Assembly (NCBI GenBank): GCA_010909165.1
Contig: MU008183.1
Location: 248,001 to 312,000, forward strand
DNA: 64,000 nt
From: Anthoceros angustus
Lineage: Eukaryota > Streptophyta > Anthocerotopsida > Anthocerotales > Anthocerotaceae
Direction of reading: 5' to 3'
Under the pieces are notes generated by a model that saw only the letters and a list, made by a program, of their open reading frames with translations, was not told where the DNA came from and did no database searches. Each line of letters begins with the position of its first letter. Positions within the stretch are counted from its first letter, which is position 1. The position numbers and the translations under genes were made by a program. This document shows, piece after piece, positions 55,505 to 64,000 of this stretch.

Positions 55505-58500
55505 ATGGCATTCGCATCTGCCGGGAAGAACGGTTCAAACATGGCACCTCGCACAGCTGTCAGAACGGAGAGGCCTATCACTGTCAGCTCCGCTGTGAAG
55601 CCGATCGCCACCACTCCACCGCCTCCCTCGTCGGTTTCCCCTGTCCGGCCCAAGTCGGCATCCCCGTCTCCGTCCTCTGCGGGAAGGCGTACATCGTCTG
55701 GAGGATTCAAGAGCAATGGCAACAATTCTTCCGGAGGTTGGTTTCTCGCTTTCCTAGCCCAACTTTGCACCGGTCCGTCTGTTTTAGTTTGTGACAAGAC
55801 GATGATTCCCAGCAATGTGAGTGCCCCCCACCCCCCCCTCGCTTGAATGCATCTGTTATCTGGTTTGTCGAACTGCGGGGAATTGTCTGAAAGTCGGTCT
55901 CTGCAATGCCCCTCATCGCTTCGAGGCCAAAGCTGTGGATTACTTGGGGCCTTTGCGAGACCTGTGAGGACTACGAGGTAGTGCTCGATTATGGATGTGT
56001 ATGGGGTAACGAGGCGCTCCATGCGGATCTGGTGATTTTCAGAAACAGCTCGTCAGCTTCTGACCAGGATGAGCATGCAATTGTTTCTTGTGGACCACGC
56101 GAGTCCAATTATCTGCCGACATATGATAGCGCAGGTTGTTTGAGCGATCTGAGGGTCCGGTCTGGTCAGACGTAAAAAAAAGCAGTCTCGGCTTGACAAA
56201 CACATCTTGTTTACCATTCGATGGCCTTGAACATGTTGCAGTACCGGGTAGAGTCAGGGTTGCTGTCCGACTTCGGCCCAGGAACCAGGAGGAAATGATG
56301 GCTGATGCGGATTTCGGGGACTGTGTCGAGCTGCAGCCTGAGGTACTGGGCTTTCGGTGGTTTGTGACCTCTGGACCTCTGGAAAGTCGTGGATTGTTCT
56401 CAAGTCTGTATCCCTTGCTTGTTTCTGCAGCTCAAAAGGTTAAAACTTCGAAAAAATAACTGGGACTGTGAGACCTACCAGTTTGATGAAGTCCTTACTG
56501 AGACCGCTTCCCAGAAGCGTGTGTACGAAATTGTAGCAAAGCCGGTTGTTGAGGTGGGTACATCCTGATGCTTTCACCTTCTCGTTTAATTGAGCACCTC
56601 CAGCGTGGTAGCTGTATTTTGGGGACCAAATGACTATCTTAACAGCTGCCGTGACAATATGGTGTGTGTTTCTGGTCGTGCAGAGTGTTTTAGAAGGATA
56701 CAATGGTACTGTGATGGCATATGGACAGACAGGGACGGGTAAAACCTTCACTCTTGGGAAGCTCGGTGAAGAAGACACCTCAGATAGGGGAATCATGGTG
56801 CGAGCTATGGAGGACATACTGGCAAATGTTTCATTCGAGCATGACAGTGTTTCCGTGTCCTATTTACAGGTATCATTACAATGCGGTCACTGAGTCTTGG
56901 CTTTGATAAGCTTGAGTGGTACGCCTGGATGTTTGGGGTAGCATTAGAAGGAGCAATCTGTCAAATACTGTGGATTAGTAGGGTAAGCATGTGGCTAACT
57001 GTTTTGTTATGCCAGCTGTACATGGAATCAGTGCAAGATCTTCTGTCGCCTGAGAAGGATAACATCAACATTGTTGAAGATCCAAAGACCGGGGATGTGT
57101 CCCTGCCTGGAGCGACTCTTATTGAGTTACAAGACCAAAGTTCATTTGTCCGACTCCTACAGGCTGGTGAAAACAATCGTTTTGCGGCAAACACTAAGCT
57201 CAACACTGAGTCATCTCGCAGCCATGCGATTTTGCTTGTGAGTACCTATTTGGATTGGTAGTGATGATTTCCTGATGCGAGCTGTATGAGAAAGTAAATA
57301 TAACCGCAATCTTACTTGTGCTATGTGTGAATTTGTGTGTTATGTAGGTGAACGTGAAAAAGACAATAAAAAATAAACAGGATAGGGAACTTGTTGTGCT
57401 GAATGAGAATGGCGCGACAAATGTGACGGCAAATGGGACTGTCAGTGCTAACGGGAATGCCAATGGAAATGGCATCATGACAACCAAAATATCTCGAACA
57501 CCAAATATTCGCAGGAGTAAACTGCTTATAGTTGACCTTGCAGGGTCAGAAAGGGTTGATAAATCTGGTAGACTCCTTCACCTGCAGTGAATTCGGGATC
57601 GAGATCTGCTGGCATGGATGTCTGCAGTTTCCTTGGAATGGTAGAACTGAAGCTTCTGGGCAATTTATAATGCAGGCAGTGAGGGGCACACTTTAGAAGA
57701 AGCCAAGTCAATCAATCTCTCCCTGACCTCCCTTGGGAAGTGCATTAATGCGCTGGCTGAAAACAGTCCACATGTTCCAATTCGCGATTCAAAGCTGACA
57801 AGATTGTTACGTGATTCATTTGGAGGTAATCTTCTTGTAGGCTTAGTGTGAGCTTCTTGGGACTCGTTGACTAGGGTTGCCTGTTTCAGCAACATTTTTC
57901 TGCCTACAGCTGCAATGGTAGTTTTGCTTCCATGAAACCCAATTTTGCATGTTCAAAATAAGACTTTGGCTGTGGGGGGTCTCAGGAACTGCAAGGACCT
58001 CCCTGATTGTCACTATTGGCCCTTCACCTCGGCACAGAGGGGAAACTGCAAGTACCATCATGTTTGGTCAGAGGGTGCGTATGTGATTTGCACTTGTTTC
58101 AGGGGGCTTTCTACTGTTTGGACCATCACCACGATAACCTCATGTTGAACTTGCTGTTGGTGGCAGGCAATGAAAGTCGAGAACATGGTCAAGCTTAAAG
58201 AGGAATTCGACTATAAAAGTCTCTGCAGGAAGTTAGAGACTGACCTAGATAAGTTGATTGCTGAGCATGAGAGACAAACTAAAGCTATGCTGGATGGCGA
58301 AGAAGACCTGGAGAGAAGACTTGAGGAAGCGTTTTCTCTGAGGATGGAATGTGAAAGCCAGCTCAATGCTGCTCTTGACGTGAGTGCTGTGCCCTTCAAC
58401 TGCATGGTGCTTACTAGAATTTTCCTTATCTTTCAAGTTTTGGCAGCATGGTGTCAAACTTCCTTCCTGATCGCTCGATGCTTGTCACCCAACTTGGTAG

Positions 58501-61044
58501 GCCATGGCAGCGGAAAAGGCAAAACATGAGGAGGAGTTGCTGGAAATAAGTCAAAAGATGGAACAAGAGCTTGCTCAGAGAGAAAGGGGGCAAAAGGAGC
58601 TTAAGGAGATGGCTCAGGACGTCCATCACCAAAGCGAAAAGAAAGAGGTGAGGCTTCATGCACGCAGAATCGCTATGTACAGAGTATTTGATGTGCTGGA
58701 TGTTGAAAGGAGCTACTCAGTTAGCTGACAACAAACGTCCATTTCACTGTAACAGCGGCAACTGGTCGCTGAGAAAGCAAGGCTTCAGAAGGACCTTTCT
58801 GAATGTGTCCAAAACCATCAGAAGGAGCTGGCCGAGGTCACGCAGAAATTAGAATTGGAAAGATCCCTTCGAATCAAGGCAGAAAAGGAGCTCAAGGACT
58901 ATGTTTCTCGTCAAACACTTGAAAAGGAGGTGAGTGTGACGTGATTCTCGGTTAGGTCGAATACGAAGCTGGCACAAACTGGTAGACATCATGCCATTTG
59001 TGCTGACAGTGGACTCATTTTGGCTGCAGTCAAGTGATTCTGATCGCAAACATGAAGCGGATGAGGTTTTGCATCTCAAACGCATGCTGGAGAAGGAATC
59101 CCAGGAACGACAGTTGCATGAACAAGAACTATTGGCGCTGAAGTCTCAGGCGAGGAAACCCACGAATGGTTTCAAAGAGGTACGGTGACCTTTCATCAGC
59201 AAGAATGTGATGGCTTCCTTGAGTAACAGATAACAAGATGAATTTTCGGTGTCTCCATACAGAGTGAAGAAGTTGAGCTCTTGAGGCAAAGACTGGAGGA
59301 AGAGTTGAAACTCAGAGAGAAGCTGGAAGATGAGATTAGGGTCATGAAGGACCAATTATCAAATAGCGAGGAAAGCGATGAGGTGAGTGCCGCACAGATC
59401 CCTTGTCAGCATCAAGCAGCAGTCAAAACAGCTAACTCAGATTAAAAGTGGCAACAGGCACGGAAGGTCATTGACAAAGGAGGCTCTGGGCGAAGCTCAT
59501 TCAATGGGTCAGAGTCCCCTTTGAACCTGAAGACCAATCATACAAGGGACACGATCAATGGGCAGCGGGCCACTATTGCCAAGCTATTTGAGCAAGGTAT
59601 CCATGCACTTTGCATCTAAATAATGCAGGCTGCCATGCTAGCCGCATCTTTTCATTTCAGTTTCTAATTTCTGTGTTGCCTTTTTCTGCTTGCAGTGGGC
59701 TTGCAAAAGATTTTATCACTACTTGAATCTGAGGATGTTGATGTACGCGTGCATGCAGTGAAGGTTGTGGCCAACCTTGCGGCAGAAGGTATGTGCTGGA
59801 GCTTTATTGTCTTTCTTGCATTGCGCCTTCATATTTCAGTAAGTGATTCGTAGTAAGCGAGTCACCATTTTGTCAGTGTCGACTCTGTCTGGAGTTGGGA
59901 ATGGTATATTCATCCAAGTCTGTTGTACTTGATGAGAGTAGAAGCAAATCAAGAGAAGATCGTAGCAGCTGGAGGTCTGGGATCTTTGTTGACGCTTCTT
60001 CAGAGTTCTGAAGATGAAACTATCCGACGTGTTGCCGCTGGCGCTGTTGCAAATTTGGCAATGAATGGTGAGTCCTTCCTAATGTTAATAACGAGCCAGC
60101 TTCAGTTCTTGGAACATGAATTGAGCTGAGGCAGGGCTGAACTTGGGTGTCCTATGTCCTGCAGAAACGAATCAAGAGCTGATAATGGCCCAGGGTGGGA
60201 TTGGCCTTCTGGCCAGGACAGCGGATGATGCGGAAGATCCACAGACTCTCCGCATGGTTGCTGGTGCTATAGCAAATTTGTGTGGAAATGGTGAGCTCCA
60301 TTTTGGAAGAAACAGACATCATGCTTCAAGCGAAGTGTCCAAATTTATTTTCGTTTAAGCCAGAAGTGGCTAACATATTCATAGTTTGATCAATACGTGA
60401 TGCCCTATCATGTTTCTTTGTTGCAGATAAGTTGCAAGTGAAACTGAGGGAAGAAGGTGGAATACGATCTCTTCTTGGGATGGTGAGGTCGAGACATCCA
60501 GATGTTCTTGCGCAAGTAGCACGAGGGATTGCCAACTTTGCAAAATGCGAGTCTCGAGGCGCTGCTCAGGGTATGTTTCCTACCACATCATCCGTGAATG
60601 CAGAGGTAATGATTGAGGGCACTGACATTGTTTCTCGGTGTCAATGTCGCAGGGTTCAAAACTGGAAGGTCTCTACTGATTGACGATGGAGCTTTGCCAT
60701 GGATTGTTGCAAACGCCAACAATGATGCTTCTCCCATCCGTCGCCATATTGAGCTTGCTTTATGCCACTTGGCACAACATGGTAAAATGACTTAGCCCTT
60801 GTTCATGCGAAGGCTCCAGCAGCCTGACCACTCTTTCTCATCAGGTTTCCCCAACCCCGGTGTTTGTGTGCGTTGTGCAGAAGTGAATGCCAAAGATCTG
60901 GTTGCAGGAGGAGCCCTGTGGGAGCTCGTTCGCATCTCTAGAGAGTGCTCTAGGGAGGACATCCGAAATCTCGCTCAGAGAACTCTGAATGCCAGCGGGA
61001 CTTTCCAAATCGAATTGAGGCGACTCCATTTGGTGTACTCATGA
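55505..61044 (+). CDS. ARK: Armadillo-repeat kinesin (ARK family), 20 exons
   Basis: Exons: 55505-55736, 56242-56342, 56431-56553, 56684-56869, 57016-57237, 57348-57567, 57676-57825, 57986-58074, 58167-58379, 58501-58647, 58756-58929, 59030-59179, 59263-59382, 59458-59596, 59696-59788, 59942-60067, 60165-60290, 60427-60570, 60653-60781, 60881-61044. All junctions are GT-AG and keep frame, giving 1,015 residues, the usual length for the family. The motor starts at about residue 78 ([13 protein letters not shown]), with P-loop GQTGTGKT (166-173), NTESSRSHA (switch I) and VDLAGSER (switch II). Neck and coiled coil span about 442-755. Four or so armadillo repeats follow ([57 protein letters not shown]). 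ARK kinesins are plus-end motors that control microtubule dynamics in tip-growing cells such as rhizoids and root hairs, and in moss can move organelles. Nothing is missing. A Met at 55457 in the same frame is an alternative start. Confidence 0.96.
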
Positions 61045-61370
61045 TCCTCGTACTCGTTGCAGTCGGCTAACCTTGGAACGTCAAAGGTGATGTATATCTA
61101 GATACAGGGGGTAGGGCCTTTGACTGGTTACATGTAACATTCTCTCTCCCGTCTTTCGTCTCTTCCTCCTGTAGTGCCCAGCTCTCCGACTGGTCTGCCG
61201 GTAGGACCCGACCGTCGTCTTCCGAATTTAGAGTTTTGCATAGAGAGAGGAAAGTCCAGTAGGTACATCTGGATTGTGATTTTCAACATAGCAACGGAGT
61301 TGAGGATATACCCTTCTCTTATGCCGCTCATTCAGATAGAGGCTAGCGGAATGTAAGAAGTTGTTAGGAG
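61045..61370. other. 3' region of the kinesin gene
   Basis: Probable 3' UTR and spacer; no further gene or repeat recognised. Confidence 0.5.
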
Positions 61371-61763
61371 GTGGTTTCTCACGTTGTCCTGATCAATCCA
61401 CTTCCAGGTGTGGAATCACGAATAAGATACTTGGTGCATTTGCTGTTCCAGCGTCCCGTCTTCAGTATCTACGGGCAGTATGGCTTTCTAGTCGTGATTG
61501 AGGTGAGTTCCCGTAGCATTCTTGTCGTGGGAGGTGGAAGCGCCTTCCTGCTGCCCTTCGCCGCCATCCCCATGCTCCTGGACGACCGCAAGTTGGTTCA
61601 GGACGTTACCTACGCGCGGGCGTCTCCGCTACGCGAGCGTCAAGCTGAAGGTGCTCTTCACCGGCTGGTAGCGGAAGCGAGGGAAGAAGCAGGACGGCCG
61701 CAGGAGAGCACCCCCCCGGCATCAGCTACACCTCCACCCGCACATTCATGCCTTTTGATATAA
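61371..61763 (+). pseudogene. Possible C-terminal fragment of a PGG-type membrane protein
   Basis: The frame contains a hydrophobic stretch ILVVGGGSAFLLPFAAIPML followed by a polar tail (DDRKLVQDVTYARASPL and REEAGRPQE). It resembles the last helix of the ankyrin/PGG protein on the minus strand at the left edge (SIVGGMFLVFFAVIPML). No ankyrin repeats precede it here, so it is either a stray last exon or chance similarity. A pyrimidine-rich TTTCTAG acceptor lies just upstream (near 61490). Confidence 0.35.
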
Positions 61764-62193
61764 GGGCAATCGAAGGATTTGCCCGCCCAAGACCCAAGAC
61801 AGGCGCCCTCCGGTTCCGGTGTCTATATGGGCTGGTCAGGCTGGACAACACCTAGGTGTACAGGTAAATAAAGGCATAACATTATTTATTTGACAATAAT
61901 CTCATTTAGGCGTCAGGCATCCATACATCTCACTCAACACCAATACACTCCAGCCAACAAATAAAGGCATACTAAAAATGATTAATTATTTTATATCAGT
62001 AGTTGAATCTCATAATCATTGATAAAGATGACTTGGTAGCAAGTTAAGGTCATTATCCTGCTATGTGGGTGCACTAAACTCCCTAGAGTGAGTTCTACCA
62101 TACAAGATCTTTTGTGCTCTGTGATCATAATGGTAATGATAATGGCTTCAAACTTCTAATGCTCTAGCCTAAAAAATGAACACACTGTACGAA
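61764..62193. other. AT-rich spacer
   Basis: Base composition drops sharply to AT-rich about 100 bases into this stretch (from about 61870). No gene seen. It contains an AATAAAGGCATAA-type word twice (about 61867, 61960). Confidence 0.5.
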
Positions 62194-62893
62194 AGAAATC
62201 CAAAACTATTATTAAATATGAAAAAAAATCTCAAACTGTTCAAAAATATTTCGATTTGGTTGTGGCACGACAAAATTATTTTAGAGTTAAAGTGCATATT
62301 ATAATGTTTAACTTGATGTATGTAAAATTTTATTTATGTATACATTATATATATGTATATTTCAATACATAGGTTAAATTTAAAGGATGATCGGTACGCA
62401 TATTGTGTTATAGATTCCAGATGCATAGTCAGCAAAATTGATCCTAAAATATCCATTTTCACCCCACTTTTCACCCCACGAGTTGCGTAAGATCCACACA
62501 TCCTTATCAAACCCTACTACTAACACAAAGATGAACACCTTTAAAGAAATCCAAAACTATTATTAAATATGAAAAAAATCTCAAACTGTTCAAAAATATT
62601 TCGATTTGGTTGTGGCACGACAAAATTATTTTAGAGTTAAAGTGCATATTATAATGTTTAACTTGATGTATGTAAAATTTTATTTATGTATACATTATAT
62701 ATATGTATATTTCAATACATAGGTTAAATTTAAAGGATGATCGATGCATATTGTGTTATAGATTCCAGATGCATAGTCAGCAAAATTGATCCTAAAATAT
62801 CCATTTTCACCCCACTTTTCACCCCACGAGTTGCGTAAGATCCACACATCCTTATCAAACCCTACTACTAACACAGCATGCAGAACACCTTCA
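62194..62893. repeat. 351-bp tandem duplication covering the 3' end of the protease gene
   Basis: AGAAATCCAAAACTATTATTAAATATG starts at 62194 and at 62545. The copies agree almost base for base through TTAAAGGATGATCG and the protease 3' coding part (CCACTTTTCACCCCACGAG) to CTACTACTAACACA. The distal copy thus holds the last part of the coding sequence (complement at about 62400-62525) without the rest of the gene. Confidence 0.95.
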
Positions 62894-64000
62894 TCCCACT
62901 TGCCAGAATAAGGTTTTTGAGCTTCATGATCCGGATGGTGCTCAAACTCATGAAATGAGTCAATCTTAATAGATACCACGACCGGTGTGTTCCTCACAAG
63001 CTCTTTCATATGTGGGATACTCACGTTGAAAAAGTTCATGAAATCAACTTTTTGTGTTAAGACATTGCGCGGGCCACGGGGATTTTGGTGACGGCCATCT
63101 GAATGATATGGACAATTCTTTGCCAAAATTACTCCATGTTCCTTTACATACTCCATTACATCGTGGTAAAATACTCCATATTTGCATGGTATGCTCACTT
63201 GTTCAGGGAGCTCTTCATTGAGAGCTACCAAATCCTCATGGAAAGGTGTGATGGTTTGCTGGATGTAGCTCCTAGGTTGCCAATGGTCGATGTAATCTTG
63301 CACTGAAAGTTCTAATGGAGGAGAACAATATTTAATAGATATAGCAGCACAAATAGCAGTCATGATTGCAACAACCACACATGTGTTGCAACAGCCCTGG
63401 TTAAGGACAGGAGGCAAAACGTTTATCTTTCTCCAATCCCATACATTCGTCTTTCTCCAATCCCAAATATTGTCATAAGGAGTATCCCAAACAGGGTCAT
63501 AATGAGTGCTTAGATTGCTTTCTTTGCTTCTCCTTTTGTGAAAGGCCTTTTGCCGTTCTCTTCGTGTCTTATCTCCTTGAGGAGTATCCCAAACATAGTC
63601 AAAAGGAGTCCTCTCCCCCCAAGGAGTATCCCATACCTCGTCAAAAGGAGTCCTCTTCCTCCAAGGAGTATCCCATACCTCGTCATAATGAGTTCTTCTT
63701 GGGTGATTACTTCCTTTGCTTTCTTTGCTTCTCATGTTGTGAAAAGCCTTATGCTGTTGGGGAACCGTGGCTTGTGTCTCTCTACGGCTGCCGCCGGTGG
63801 CTCTTGTGAATTTGTCAATGGCACTACGCCGTGTTTTCTCTCCTTGAGGAGCATTCCAAACATCATCATAGTGAGTATTTCCCCCCCAAGGAGTGTCCCG
63901 AACATGGTCACAAGGAGTCCTTACATTGCTTTTTTTGCTTCTTCTTCTTCCTGTCTCCTTAACATTGTCACAAGGAATCCTTGGATTGTTCTTTTTGCTT
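62695..64000 (-). CDS. Papain-like cysteine protease (C1A fold) with tandem D-x-V-W-D-T-P repeats; 5' end beyond window
   Basis: The minus frame is open from 64000 to the stop at 62695-62697; the first Met inside the window (63735) is probably not the start. Using numbering from that Met, the protease part begins at about residue 92 (DWRKINVLPPVLNQGCCNTCVVVA): oxyanion Gln113, catalytic Cys119, His286 in VLHAVLVVGFD, and Asn302 in [17 protein letters not shown]. All catalytic residues are present, but the Trp that normally follows the Cys is Val. Instead of a classical I29 propeptide, the N-terminal part is a run of degenerate repeats: PCDHVRDTPWG, HYDDVWNAPQG, HYDEVWDTPW, PFDEVWDTPWG, PFDYVWDTPQG, HYDPVWDTP, DNIWDWRK, separated by Lys/Arg-rich linkers. 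No signal peptide is visible in the window. Base composition is AT-rich, unlike the aspartic protease gene. Confidence 0.85.
   Translation of the reverse strand, partial: SKKNNPRIPCDNVKETGRRRSKKSNVRTPCDHVRDTPWGGNTHYDDVWNAPQGEKTRRSAIDKFTRATGGSRRETQATVPQQHKAFHNMRSKESKGSNHPRRTHYDEVWDTPWRKRTPFDEVWDTPWGERTPFDYVWDTPQGDKTRRERQKAFHKRRSKESNLSTHYDPVWDTPYDNIWDWRKTNVWDWRKINVLPPVLNQGCCNTCVVVAIMTAICAAISIKYCSPPLELSVQDYIDHWQPRSYIQQTITPFHEDLVALNEELPEQVSIPCKYGVFYHDVMEYVKEHGVILAKNCPYHSDGRHQNPRGPRNVLTQKVDFMNFFNVSIPHMKELVRNTPVVVSIKIDSFHEFEHHPDHEAQKPYSGKWDEGVLHAVLVVGFDKDVWILRNSWGEKWGENGYFRINFADYASGIYNTICIDHPLNLTYVLKYTYI

Overview
This is nuclear DNA of a seedless land plant. Genes have short GT-AG introns (about 80-500 bp). 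They include a plant-type armadillo-repeat kinesin, a nepenthesin-type aspartic protease, an ankyrin/PGG membrane protein and a PPR editing factor. The PPR protein ends in Gly-Arg-Pro and carries Lys-Pro in its PG box, the DYW:KP type known from hornworts, ferns and non-Selaginella lycophytes. I cannot choose among those three groups from the sequence alone.

Layout. 1-2499 (minus): ankyrin-repeat/PGG protein, cut by the window edge. 3637-8413: a non-autonomous LTR retrotransposon with a 5-bp target duplication (ATAGA) and a tRNA-Asp primer-binding site. 8414-10950: AT-rich DNA with about seven 225-bp tandem repeats running into a protein kinase cut off after its DFG motif. 10951-13460: reverse-transcriptase tail and Ty1/copia integrase relics. 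13461-16060 and 25585-30250: GC- and CT-rich minus-strand retroelement-like DNA, including a 1.8-kb tandem duplication. Between these lies a large region (about 16.1-25.6 kb) with a DUF7869-like gene on the minus strand and, facing away from it, a decayed beta-class DNA amino-methyltransferase-like gene on the plus strand. 31364-36780: two 2.7-kb tandem copies of a reverse-transcriptase unit. 37324-39948: DYW:KP PPR gene. 42359-43999: pogo/Tigger-type transposase relic.

The right third is gene-rich: aspartic protease (46801-48579), a six-exon J-domain protein (48842-50342), a 20-exon armadillo-repeat kinesin (55505-61044), a possible membrane-protein tail (61371-61763), and a papain-like protease whose N-terminal part is a tandem D-x-V-W-D-T-P repeat and which runs off the right edge (62695-64000).

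A recurrent property is small, mostly 1-3-base, deletions between neighbouring repeat copies and inside otherwise conserved genes (ankyrin/PGG, PPR). This looks at least partly like unpolished long-read consensus, so frameshifts here should not be taken as proof of pseudogenes. The host genes do not form an operon or shared pathway. The mobile DNA is nested and accounts for most of 3.6-36.8 kb.
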